Shown here piece after piece: positions 13,341-24,363 of a stretch of 64,000 nucleotides of DNA. A program made the translations under genes and the position numbers. A model generated the notes under the pieces. It searched no databases and had not been told where the DNA came from. It was given only the letters and a program-made list of their open reading frames with translations. The DNA comes from Arthrobotrys musiformis (taxonomy: Eukaryota; Ascomycota; Orbiliomycetes; Orbiliales; Orbiliaceae). The stretch is from assembly GCA_036971715.1 (NCBI GenBank), contig JAVHJL010000002.1, forward strand, positions 4,372,501 to 4,436,500, in the 5' to 3' direction. Each line of letters starts with the position of its first letter. The stretch's first letter is position 1.

Positions 13341-13949
13341 AGGCCCACGGCTCCAGAAATGTAAAATGATTTTGGCTTTGTACAGAAGATTACCGCGTGT
13401 ATAAAATATGAAAATTGGAAAAGCCTTAAGTTTATGTACATACATTCTTTATTTTTCCGAGGACTGAATGGAAACACTTGCTTGATTAGGCATGCGCATC
13501 GAGGGTTGCCTCATAAACTAGACTGCCGAACTAAATTATAAATGCCGTGGGCATATCGAAGGATTCGAAAGGATCGAACAGCGAGAGAAACGACCGGGTT
13601 GAAGTAGCCTGAGATCCATTTTAACTATCTCCCAATAGATATTTTTTATACTGCATATTATAAGATCACCAATCAACTGCGACGAAGAGTTGTTCTGCAC
13701 GCAAACAATTTTAAGCGTGTGGCGCGCCATGGCGATGCAATATTGAGCTGGCATGCATACCCAGCCGCATAGTCCTGCACGTACAGCTTGATCCGACCTT
13801 GACCCAGAGTTTATAATAATGTTTAATCGTCCTCGAACCCAGGGAAAAATCAGGATATACATTCTAACACAATTGCACAATGCCGCTGAGTTAACTCGAA
13901 CTCCCATTCATACTTACAGAATTCAATCATCAAATCGAACAAAGGCAGA
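13341..13949. other. Intergenic
   Basis: This is the 3' flank of the esterase and the 5' flank of the NLR-like gene. Short frames on both strands (13166..13477, 13536..13907) lack recognisable features. Confidence 0.6.
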
Positions 13950-16291
13950 ATGGCGAGAGAAAAGGCGGAAGACTACACAATTGGTTGGATATGCGCTCTG
14001 CCATTAGAGCTAGCGGCCGCTACTGCCGTCCTCGACGAACACCACGAACAACCCGAGAATCTACGCCGAGGTGCCAATGATGATAACACCTATGCTTATG
14101 GAAATATAGGGTGCCATAATATCGTCATCACTTGTCTCCCATCAGGTGATTATGGGGTCACCGCCGCTTCTAATGTTGTGAACAAAATGAAAACTACTTT
14201 TCCGTCTATAAGGATCGGTCTCATGGTAGGTATTGGAGGCGGAGCACCGATGCTTCCACAAAACGATATTAGACTTGGGGACGTAGTTGTCAGCCACCCT
14301 GTGCCCGGATTCGGAGGAGTTCTGCAATACGACTTTGGAAAGACGGTTCAGGCTGGAAAGTTCGTCCAGCATGGTGTTTTGGACAAGCCGCCCAGGGTCT
14401 TCTTCAAAGCGGTTTCGAAAATGAAATCTGAGCATCTATCGGCAGGCTATGAGTACAAGTTCAATGGAATTGTCGCAGATGTCATAGAAAAACGAATCTT
14501 GTCAGAAGAATTCAACCGCCCGCCAAGCAGCAGTGACAGACTCTTTCATGCAGACTACGATCACCCAGAGGAGAACGGATCTTGCGATGACTGCGACGCT
14601 ACCCTTTCTGTCAACCGACAGCCTCGAAGCGGGAGTAATGCGCGCGTACATTACGGATTGATCGCATCTGGAAATCAAGTAATGAAACACGGCGCTACCA
14701 GAGATCGACTAGCACGAGAAAAAGGCGTTCTATGTTTTGAAATGGAAGCGGCAGGTCTGATGGACGAGCTACCGTCTCTCGTAATCCGCGGAATCTGCGA
14801 TTATTGCGACAGCCACAAGAATAAAAAGTGGCAACATTATGCAGCACTAGTTGCTGCCGCCTTTGCAAAAGAATTATTGTCCGAGGTGCCAGCTCAAGGT
14901 AAATATACCGAAGATCCAGCAGTCCGCCTTGACGCGCAAACGCAGCAATGACTATAGCTACCGTTTACTAACTATCTACAAAAGGAAAAGGATGCCATCT
15001 GGAACCTGTGTCCACCGATTTTAAAATACCCGGTCTGCGAATGGCGAAGGGGGCTTGCTTAGACGACTACGAAAATCAAAACGAACCGGAATGTTTACCC
15101 GGAACGAGAGTTGAGACCTTACAGCAAGTTGAAACTTGGGCAAGTGATATGGAGAGTAAAAGTCAAAGAGTGTTTTGGATGTACGGGATGGCCGGCACGG
15201 GGAAGTCCACCATTTCTCGTACAGTAGCAAGGTCACTGCAAACGGACCACAGGCTTGGGGGTAGCTTTTTCTTCAAAAGAGGCGAAGCTGATCGAAGCAC
15301 AGGTTTTCTGTTTTTCGCGACACTCGCTGTCCAGCTCGCGAAGAGTTTACGTGGCAGCATGGCATCCAGTATTCGGGCTGAGTTGGAAAGGGAACCTCGT
15401 ATTCCAGAGCTCGCACTCGAGGAACAGTTCCGAAAATTGATTTTTGACCCCCTGTCAGAATTCAAAGCATCTAAATTCGATAGGGCCTTCAGGGGAGCCG
15501 ATGGTAAAAATGATCCACGTTGTGACCTGGAGAATCAGAAAGAAGATTTGAAGCCAATGAGGGTCCTGGTAGTGGACGCTCTGGACGAATGTGGGAAAAA
15601 AGAAGACATCGAGGTTATCATAAAGCAATTTGCAAAGTTAAAAGATCTTACAAAGGTCGACATACGAGTTTTTCTCACAAGCAGGCCCGATCTTCCAATT
15701 ACTTCAAGTTTCCAAAAGCTGGCAGACGAAACGTATAAGGACCTCATCCTTCACCAGGTCCCCGGCGTTGAGCATGATATTTCGCTGTTCCTAAGAACCG
15801 AGCTATCACGAATAGCCCAAGAACGAAACCTACCACAGGAATGGCCAGGTACCGATACTTTCGAAAAGCTTGTTGAGATGTCTACCCCACTATTCATCTA
15901 TGCCGCAACCGTATGCCGATTCGTGGGAGACGAAAACTGGAACCCCGACGAACGAGTCCGAATAATCAGTGAATACGAACCAAAGTGGGGGGTGTCAATA
16001 TTGGACAAAACCTACCTCCCAATCCTCGAACAGCTATTAGCGAACCAACGAGAAGAAGAGAAAGAAATATTCGCCAAAGAGTTCAAAGAGGTAGTCGGCG
16101 CTATAATATGCCTCGAAGACCCCGTTCCGGTCGGGACTTTGGCCCAGCTTTTATCTCTCTCCGAGGGAACGATAATTCCAGGCTCAGATTGCTTCGTTCG
16201 GTCATTGATATACCGGACGACCCTCAAAAGCCGGTCAGAATCTTTCACAAATCATTTTACGACTTTCTCGTCTCTCGAGATTTCCATATGA
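13950..16291 (+). CDS. NLR-like protein, N-terminal part: PNP_UDP domain and NACHT NTPase (frame broken near 16178)
   Basis: Exon 1 is 13950..14898. It joins in phase 1 over an 86-nt intron to an exon starting at 14985. Residues 1-315 are a purine-nucleoside-phosphorylase-like domain, starting YTIGWICALPLELAAATAVL, with MVGIGGGAP and FEMEAAGLM motifs. After the intron comes the linker typical of fungal NLRs (GACLDDYENQNEPECLPGTR), then a NACHT NTPase: Walker A GMAGTGKST (about 15187-15213), Walker B VLVVDALDEC (about 15565-15595) and the sensor region FLTSRPDLP. Fungal proteins of this build are linked to non-self recognition and programmed cell death. The conserved reading continues to about 16177 (VGTLAQLLSLSEGTII) and then jumps to another frame, so codons from 16178 to the stop at 16291 are not family sequence. 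Treat this as the 5' part of a longer broken gene. Confidence 0.82.
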
Positions 16292-16695
16292 AATCCCAAC
16301 TTTGGATCGACAAAAAAGAATTACACGAAAAAATCTCTAGCCGATGTCTCGAAATCATGTCTCATGGATTGAAGGTAAATCTATGTCACCTGGACTCTGT
16401 AGAAACGACATTTTACCATACGCCCAAGGAAAATGAAGTTGTTAAACGCTATATCCCTTCTGAGCTCCGATATGCTTGTCTTTTTTGGGTAGAGCATTTA
16501 CTTAAGAGTGAAGCCAGCATAATTGAGAATGACAAAATCCATCGCTTTCTCCAGCAACATTTTCTTCATTGGATGGAGGCGCGAAGCCTTCTCGATTGCT
16601 TTAGCCTCTGGTTTAGAGGCGATCCAGCTATAAGGAAACTACAAGGACTAGTTAACTCGACAAAATTAAGTCGGCCAAAATCCACCATACTTTAA
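16180..16695 (+). pseudogene. Continuation of the NLR-like gene in a shifted frame (post-NACHT helical region)
   Basis: From 16180 the family sequence resumes in a different frame: RLRLLRSVIDIPDDPQKPVR then IFHKSFYDFLVSRDF, the motif that normally follows directly after the NACHT winged-helix part. Only two bases separate it from the previous frame, so an intron cannot explain the jump. One base is missing or two are extra. The segment then runs through helical sequence (YACLFWVEHLLKSE, FLQQHFLHWMEARSLLDCFS) to about 16650. The stop of this frame is at 16695. It is either a true frameshift in the genome or a homopolymer (CC) assembly error. Confidence 0.75.
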
Positions 16696-17756
16696 ATAAA
16701 TTGAAGAACCAAATGGTGACGAGAAAGCAAAAGAAAAACAAGAATGTTAGCAAACTTCTCGAAAAGATGGACGACTTTGCTTGCAGAGCAACGCAGAGAA
16801 CAAAGTCCAGTCCTTTACAAACATATCCGATATTCTTTGAAAAGCATGTCACAACAGACCAGCCAATGCGAAGTCCACCTGCCACACGGTCGCGGTCTCT
16901 GAGAAAATTGTCGAACATGGAGGCGATTCTCAACAGCATTAAAAAAGCATCTAGAAATCGAATAGAATTCCAAGAGTTTCTCGGTGAAACCACGTCTGCC
17001 ATTTCTACGGACGGTAAAATATTGGCGTATGGATTAAAATACGAGAACGGGACCATTACGCTTTGGGATCAACTCACAGAGAGACCTATTCGGACCCTGC
17101 ATATGAACTTTATGAACCGACAGTTCTCGGTTCGGGAATTAAGGTTCACTCCGAACAACAAAATATTATTTGCGAAGGGCTACCGCTGGTATCGTTCCTG
17201 GCGTCACACAGGATGGTCCCGCTACTGCAATATTTCGGCCTGGGATGTTCCAACCGGTGTTCGGATTTTGGAATACTCTGCAGAACGCTATAGTTTAGTA
17301 AATTCCATGTGGAAGGACGGTTCGTTCGACATGATGGTTGATAGATGCTTAAACCTGGGCGTGGTGGCTACTATACTCGAAAACCCGTTTGGTACAGTCA
17401 CGCGAGCGTCGAATGAACCTATACGCCCATGGGCTGGGAAAAGCTCGCTTACGTTTACGTTAGCTTTTGGGGGAGGCCTTCTCCGGCGGTGGATTCGGCA
17501 TCCGTCTGAAATGCCCGGGAATGTTCTTGATGTTAGCAGACGCATCAAGAAGAAAAGTACTAATACCAGAAACAGTAGCATTGAGGATGACTTAGTAGCC
17601 CGGGACAAAGTTGATGGCGGCGCAACGACATATGAAGGTGAGAATGACCCGGTAACCCGTGATGAGGACGGGTGGCCTGTGACGGATCCGGAGACTGGGA
17701 TGGCTCAGTGGTCTGGGACGGAGATGAGGAGGACTCGACAATTTCGAGAGGTATAG
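16656..17756 (+). pseudogene. Third segment of the NLR-like gene: WD/beta-propeller-like C-terminus
   Basis: This segment is open in a third frame from 16656 to the stop at 17756. It contains APLQTY-like text (SSPLQTYPIFFEKH), which in fungal NLRs lies between NACHT and the repeats. WD-like strands follow: GKILAYGLKYENGTITLWDQ, VRELRFTPNNKILFAKGY and CNISAWDVPTGVRILEYS. The C-terminal 100 residues are charged and low complexity (TRDEDGWPVTDPETG). The join to the previous segment is either a second one-base loss near 16650-16656 or a 56-nt intron 16651..16706 with a weak GTTAAC donor. In the first case the upstream residues LDKIKSAKIHHTLNK belong to the protein. It has no convincing independent start. 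Confidence 0.65.
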
Positions 17757-18459
17757 AGTAGCACATTGGCTTAGAATAGCTAAAACCTATTTCAAATGAA
17801 TATTGATCATCCGTAATTCTACGTATCTACGAGGTATCGTGATATCGTATCATACCTTCTTAGCCGAGATCCATAGGTATCGGTAGCTAGCAGACCTACG
17901 GGTTGACTAAGCACTTCAAGTTCGCAAAGTCTCCTACAGTACTTACCTAGGTAGATAACTAGTACCGTGGAGAAATTTCGCAGACTTGGGAGCCGGCTTG
18001 GAGATGACTTGAAGGGTCTGTAGCAGACTTGAGGGCCTTAGTCTAACTAAAATAAGGCCGTAAATCGACTTGCGTCTTCCGCATCAAATCGTAAGTCTGC
18101 CAGTTACCCGTACGGATCTAGCAAGATATAATAACGCTTGGGCTGACTGGAGTATGGCTGCTGCTGCTTCTTAATTCTTGCTGTACACCGAGTGTGGTAT
18201 TTTTTGCGTTGCACAAGACAGCTAAGCTCCAAGCTCAAGCTCATTGCTCACACGCGTTTGCGCTTCTGTCTCAATCCTGATCCCCGCCATTCCGCCTCTT
18301 ATCACGACCATTCCACGATACAACATCAACCTCCAAAACAATATCGCAGACAAAACATTCGGACTGTTCACTGCTTCAAACTTACCTCCCATCAAACCGT
18401 ATAGAACCCCACGGACCCCGGATTATACCCGGCAGGAACATACCTGCACCCACCCCACC
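17757..18459. other. Intergenic / csn4 promoter
   Basis: No gene is seen. The stretch contains several imperfect GACTTG and CTAGGTA-type short words near 17940-18090 and ends in a pyrimidine-rich leader before csn4. Confidence 0.55.
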
Positions 18460-19773
18460 ATGGCGTCCCCACAGGTCAAAACCACGCTGAACGAGATCAC
18501 AACCTCATCAGCATCACAATCCGACAAAATCGCCCCTCTACAACTCCTCCTCTCCGAGATCCTCTCCTCTTCAACTCCCGAGCAACTAACTCCAAACCTC
18601 AAAGCCTTCATCGATACCGTCCTAAATGACCCGATCACGCTTATCACCTCCCGTCCCGTGATGACAGAGCTGGTCAGCTCTTTATCCAAGCTACCGAACG
18701 AAAGCGAATCGAAGAAGGATACGTTAACCTACCTCGCCGAAGCACTCAGACCCCGCGTCGTGTCTTACGAGGAGTCGGACACGTTATGTCGTGAGCAACT
18801 GGCCGATATCTACGAATCCGAGAATGATAATACCGCTGCGGCGAATATGCTCATGGGCATACAGCTGGAATCCTCGCAGAGACTCATCCCCGACGAATAC
18901 CGTTTGAAAACATACATTCGGATCATGAGGAATCTGTTGGAGGATAACGAATCCGTAACTGCGGAGCGGTATCTCAACCGTGCGGTATCGCTGATTCATA
19001 AATCTACGGATGAGATTCAAAATCTTCATTTCTTGATGTGTCAGGCGAGGATTTATGATAATAAGAGGGACTTTTTGAATGCGTGTCAGAAGTACCTGCA
19101 GCTGAGCTTCTCGCAGGTGGTCGAGGAGACGGAGAGGTTGGGGTGTTTGAATGCAGCTATCATTTGTGCTGTTCTTGCACCCGCCGGTCCGGCGAGAAGC
19201 AGAGCGCTCGGAACGCTGTATAAAGACGATAGAGCGCCACAGGTGGAACACTATGCCATTCTGGAGAAGATGTATTTCGACAGACTGCTCAGTTCCGAGG
19301 ACGTCGACGCGTTTGAGAAGAGTCTTGCTCCACACCAGATCGCACAGAATGCCGATGGAACTACAGTTCTTACCAGAGCTATTGTTCAGCACAATTTACT
19401 CGCCGCGTCGAGGTTGTATAATAATATCGGTGTGGAGGAGTTGGGAGTATTGCTGCAGTTACCGGCTGAACAGGCGGAGCGATACGCAGCTAGGATGATC
19501 GAGCAGAAGAGATTGGCAGGACAAATCGATCAGATTGATAAGCTCATCTACTTCGATGGGCCGGCGGGGACGGGACATACAGATGGGGTTATTATTGGAA
19601 GACACACGAGGAAGTGGGATGCAAACATTTTGGCGTTGGCAGAGGAGGTCGAGAGGGTTACCAGTTTGTTGCAGACGGAGCATCCGGTGAGTTTTCCCCC
19701 ACCATCATTATAGATAGTGATGATACTGATATTATATGGATAGGAATGGGTTGCTACGAATATGGTTCATTAG
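18460..19773 (+). CDS. csn4: COP9 signalosome subunit 4
   Basis: Exon 1 is 18460..19686 and exon 2 is 19744..19773, with a 57-nt intron (GTGAGT...GGATAG), giving about 418 residues, the usual length for CSN4. The ATG lies in a strong CACCATGGC context. The body is alpha-solenoid (YEESDTLCREQLADIYESEN, RIYDNKRDFLNACQKYLQLS) and leads into a PCI domain near residues 290-380 (SSEDVDAFEKSLAPHQ, AARMIEQKRLAGQIDQIDKL). The last exon supplies the conserved ending HPEWVATNMVH. If exon 1 is simply read through the intron, the ending becomes VSFPPPSL, which is wrong for the family. CSN4 is part of the COP9 signalosome, which removes Nedd8 from cullin-RING ubiquitin ligases. In fungi it controls development and light responses. 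Confidence 0.95.
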
Positions 19774-20447
19774 AGTAGGTCTTGCGAACATTGCATTACT
19801 TGATTTCGTCATGAAAGAGGGGGGTCACGGGGCGTTCTTCTAGCTGTTGTAGTTTGACTTTAGCATAATATACAAATCCTTGAGGCTTCAATCCACTATT
19901 TCCTTGATCATTCGTAAATTCCTCTGGTATAAACATCGGCTAGGTATCATGATGGCTCGTCATATAATAAATTACTATATGGTCCGCTAGTACTGTTGAT
20001 TCCTAGACCCAACATACAACTTAGAAGGAAACCTAGTCCAGTCCTAGGAACGAGATCAGTCCAGTCCGAACACTGCCCCTGTTCTAGACCACAGTTGAGA
20101 TGTCTGACGACGAGACAAGTTCTAGACCCCTCGTGCCACCAGTCTCGTAACCAAACTGTCCGTGCCACAGCCCAGTGTTCAGAGCACCAAAATCCAACGT
20201 CTACACGCCACACTCACAACGCCACAACGCCACAGATGATGCAGCGTCGATATTCCCGCTTCCCCGCCGAACGATGCGTCGGAAACACGCCAACGTCATC
20301 CCACTCACCTTCTTCCCTAACCTTATCCTCATCCACCCCTCCTCGATCACAAGCCAAACACTCCAATTACGTACAACCACAGCTACCCCCAAAAGCTTCA
20401 CGTCTTACCATCCAAATTAATCACGACCTAGTAAGCAAACAGCAAAG
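19774..20447. other. Intergenic with a degenerate dispersed-repeat copy
   Basis: No gene is seen between csn4 and the DUF1776 gene. It contains the 20080..20127 segment that resembles sequence at 22485..22530. Confidence 0.5.
20080..20127. repeat. Degenerate dispersed repeat, copy 1
   Basis: This segment of about 45 bp can be aligned by eye with 22485..22530. It shares a perfect 13-mer, CGACGAGACAAGT (20108 and 22511), and flanking matches such as GAG.(A/T)GTCTG and CTA(G/C)A. No coding sequence, terminal repeats or target-site duplications are seen. Confidence 0.5.
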
Positions 20448-21901
20448 ATGTCGACAACAGACCCCTTCGTCCTCGCTTGGAACTCGATAAAGTACCATTC
20501 TGCGAATATGATGGATCAGGCGGATAAACACTTCGATTCGATAGCTACTACGATCCGACAGAAGGCGAATGATTCGTCGTCGTGGATTCCGCAGCTTCCG
20601 AGTTTGAAAACGCCGCCGCCGCCGCCGCCGCCGGCTCCTGTTGTTGTGGTGGGGAAGAAAGTTGGTGGTGGGGTTTGGAGGTGGGTTGGGGAGAATAAGT
20701 GGATCGTTATGGGTTTTGCGGTGGTGGTTTTGGGAGGTGGTGTTTGGGTTGTTAGGAAGAGGGGGCAGAGGAGGAGGAGGAAGGCTTTGAAGGCGGGGAA
20801 TGGAGCGAGGAAGGAGGTTGTTGGTATGTTCTTCCTCTATCCGTTTTTTTTTTAGGGATTAGAGAGGGCTAATGAGGGGTAGTTATTCATGGACAACCGC
20901 ACGATCCGATTGTGAAGTCGACGGCGCATGATCTGGAGAGGAGGGGGTTTATTGTTTATATCGCCGTTTCGTCGCATGAGGACGAGCAGGCTGTGCTGGC
21001 GGAAGGCAAGGCGGATATTAAACCCCTCCAGATCGATATTCTCGATGTATTTCACCTTCCTCTTCTTCTCAAAATATTTTGGATACTGATAGGAATATCG
21101 AAATAGACTCTCTCGGCCCGCTCCTCGATCTCCAGATTCACAAGCTACCTCAAATCCCCCGTCACCCCCTTCCCGGGAGCACCAACCCACCACCTAAAAT
21201 TCACCTCACTAATCCTAATCCCGGACTCAAACTTCCCATCGGGCCCGATAGAAACGATACCACTGGACCACTGGTCCGACACCTTCAACCTAAAACTAAT
21301 CCAAACCCTCGCCATAACGCAATTATTCCTCCCACTCATCACCGAATTCCGCGGAAGAGTTGTCTTCGTGACGCCGGGGATAGGGTATAGCCTCCGTCTC
21401 CCATTCCACGCGCCAGAAGTTGCGGCCGTGGGGGCGTTGGAAGGTGTGATTGGGTGTTTGAGACGGGAGGTTGCGGCGGCCGGGGTGCAGGTTTGTTGGA
21501 TTAAAGTCGGGACTGTGGATTTAGGAACCCCGGAGAGGAAAGGGGGGAGGGAAAGTGCTACGAGGGCGGATGTGTTGAGTTGGTCACCTGCTATGAGGAG
21601 TATATACGCCCGTGGGTATATGAGCTCGAAATCGGTGGGGGATGGGGTTAGGGGGAGTAGTTTGAAGGAGGTGAATGCGGCTATTGTGGCTGGGATGCTG
21701 GATAAGAGGGCTAAGAAGGTGATGAGGGTGGGGAGTGGGAGCGTGGCGTATGAGGTTATCGGACGGTGGGTTCCGGAGGGGGTTGTGGGGTGGATGTTGG
21801 GGTTGAATGGAGGTAGGAGGGTGACGGAGAGTGTGAGGGGTTCGCCGAGTGGGGTGCAGTCTTTGGAGAGTAGTGTCGAGTGGGAGCGGGTAGATAAATG
21901 A
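20448..21901 (+). CDS. DUF1776 family protein (mitochondrial-type membrane protein, SDR-like)
   Basis: Exons 20448..20823, 20883..21046 and 21107..21901 join in phase (introns 59 and 60 nt) to about 444 residues. The N-terminal part has an amphipathic segment, a Pro run (PPPPPPPAP), and one membrane helix at about residues 80-105 (NKWIVMGFAVVVLGGGVWVV) followed by a basic patch (RKRGQRRRRK). The rest follows the DUF1776 pattern: HDLERRGFIVYIAVSSHEDE, FPGAPTHHLKF, FRGRVVFVTPGIGYSLRLPF and AAVGALEGVIGCLRRE. The beta-alpha pattern resembles a short-chain dehydrogenase Rossmann fold, but no complete catalytic YxxxK is obvious. A yeast relative, YSC83, has been reported in mitochondria. The family's function is unknown. 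It is in tandem with csn4 and shares no obvious function with it. Confidence 0.85.
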
Positions 21902-22480
21902 TCCGTCTCCTTCGCTTTGGTTTCTATCACGATACTCCGGCGTTTTTATTGATTACTGAAGAAGGAAAGAAAGAAAGGGATATTTTGCTCTGTGGAGATT
22001 GCAGGCGATTGAGACCACAGCTGGGGGATTACTTTATGAGCACGATGATGCCACTCTCCACTATTATTTTAACAAGAATGTGGATTGGAAAGTTATAGTG
22101 TAACTTTTCCATTTTTATGGGCTGTGTCTCCGCATTTTTAATATATGGTATATAGCTGATACTCGCCGACGAATAACTGTAATCAATAATACTCTCTGCT
22201 ACACATACCAGACTTATCTCGTAAACCAAATGCTACTGTGTCTGTACCAGACTGCTGTACCAGGAATACATATTCCAACTAGGACCCCTCGGCGGTCTAG
22301 CTCTTAGCCTAATATAATACAATTAAATTACCGCCTAGTACCTATATATACGTATACTCGAGTGTACACTGTCAGGAATTAGCTAGAGTGCAGGTTGATA
22401 GCTCTGCAGGGCGTGCTCCTAATAAATATATAGGTATTAATATTATAATTAGTATTATAATATATAAAATATATAAATAA

Positions 22481-22580
22481 GGCCAGTCTACAGCAAGCTG
22501 AGAAGTCTGGCGACGAGACAAGTCTACAGCTTTCCCTATAAGTTAGACATAAAGGATCGAGAGTGTACTAAAAGTCGACT
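22481..22580. repeat. Degenerate dispersed repeat, copy 2
   Basis: It begins GGCCAGTCTA at 22481, has ATAAAGGATC at 22549 and GTGTACTAAAAGTC at 22563. All three words recur in the same order at 23256..23323 with shorter spacing. Its left part also matches 20080..20127. Confidence 0.6.
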
Positions 22581-23255
22581 TTCGTAATGCAGTAGTATGG
22601 TAGAGGATAGATGGGAAATACTTACATATCCCCAGGTCTGTAGACTGACTAAGACATGTTGTTCTTCTGCTACAAAGAGGGAAGGTGTACTTGTCTTGTT
22701 ACACAGTATTATATTACTATCACTGGTCTTGCAGATCGGCCCCCAAAATGTATCAACGGTTTGTGCGACGGCTGACTCAAATACAACAAAAATCAACTAC
22801 AAATTTGGACTCGACCGTCTGATCCTGCGTAGCTTGTAATGCGGTGTACTAGAATATCTAGAGAAGACGCCGTTACATTGAGGGCCTATGTATACAATTC
22901 TGTTATAAAGAATATGAAACTCCTAGTGAACCTAAATTTATAAAGGACCAACGCTGGCCAACTGGCACATCATCACAGTTAATTTTATATATCCTAGTAT
23001 GTATACATATACTGCCTAGTGACGGGCCTCGATCGAGGTCTGTTCTCAATTGAACGCACTTACATATAATGCTTATAATATGACACGCATACGTGCATAT
23101 TCGTTATGCGTATACATAAGTATTAATTTACCAAGTATCCTGGCAGCTTCAGGCTTCTTAATAGCAAGGTAGCTGCAGACTTTTTAAATTTTATACGTCG
23201 TTTGTCATATATATCCATTCTAGGGTATATACTTATATCCCTAATATAATTATAA

Positions 23256-23323
23256 GGCCAGTCTAATTCCTCCTTCTACTTTGCCATATAAAGGATCCAA
23301 TATATGTGTACTAAAAGTCCACT
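23256..23323. repeat. Degenerate dispersed repeat, copy 3
   Basis: GGCCAGTCTA (23256), ATAAAGGATC (23288) and GTGTACTAAAAGTC (23306) occur in the same order as in 22481..22580, with an internal deletion of about 35 bp. Confidence 0.6.
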
Positions 23324-23601
23324 CTGCTATAGGGGTATAAACGGTATTCCCGGACCTATACTGTATATGTGAAATAGGTGGTGGTGGTGTCTTAGTGTAG
23401 GTTAAAACGGGTACTCCCGCCGCAGTCTCGCATTTAGCCAAGCCATTAGTCTGCTATAACCAACATCAACATGGAACAGGAACATGGCCGAGGTACTTAT
23501 TTTAGCATACGAACAACGTGGAGATGTTTGTACAGCTCGATCTCCGATTGACCGCTTGTCCGTAGCATACACTTATAAGCAGAACCGTGGTGTTTGTCCT
23601 C

Positions 23602-23622
23602 TTTTTTTTTTTTTTTTTTTTT
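23602..23622. repeat. T21 homopolymer
   Basis: Twenty-one consecutive T in AT-rich intergenic DNA. The length is prone to sequencing error. Confidence 0.9.
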
Positions 23623-24363
23623 CGTCGGTTATATTTGGGTACATCTAGTGCACAGTCGAGTATTGTAGGACACTCAGCAGCTGTGCCTCTGGAGATATTA
23701 ATATTGATATTGTGTGAACTGGGCGGGATATCTTGAAGTTGAACCAATATATAAAGCACAACTGCCAGTGTCAGCCTGATCCTTATATACATCAGACCTT
23801 CATATTTTATAGTATTTGGGACCCCCGACGCCACTCGAGAAGCTAGAAGTATAAATAAATAGGCGTCGTGTCAAGTTAATTAATTCGGTGGGCCTCGTTT
23901 CATAATTCTGCCGTATTGGCCTTTCTCTTCGATTCCCTATTTTTTTTTTATTTTTTTTATTATTTTCTGTGGTTGTCGCCAATCAGCGAAACTGCCTCGA
24001 ACGCCCTCCGCTTCTCTTTCCATCTCTCCACCTTCAACCTCACCTTCACCTTCAACTTCACCTTCGACATCGACACCGACACCGACGCCAGCTTCACCGC
24101 CCGAGCTGCTGTATTCTTACCTGCGTATATAAGTATACACACAGCCCGAGAGCTGTCTCGGAAGCTTCATCGCTTGTTGTTTCGCTCGAGCGGGTTTGTC
24201 GTGGTGGTTGTCAGCAGCTGACGGGATCCCGGCCTCGCTCGCCAAACCCCTCAAACTTGAACTCAACTTCCAGGGTGAGCTCAACCACACACCACAAACC
24301 AGCATCACTGCCACCACCACCACCACCACCCGTCAACGCCACCCAAGGAAAAGAGACAGAAGG

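Larger units (their letters stand above)
21902..24363. other. 2.4-kb AT-rich gap with degenerate repeats
   Basis: No supported gene is seen. From about 22130 to 23480 the sequence is strongly AT-rich (TATATA, ATAATATAA words) and contains two related repeat copies (22481..22580 and 23256..23323) and a T21 run. This is the appearance of decayed mobile or RIP-mutated DNA. The last 400 bases are a CT- and AC-rich leader for the Smr-domain gene, with CACCTTCAAC-type repeats at 24028-24070. Confidence 0.6.
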
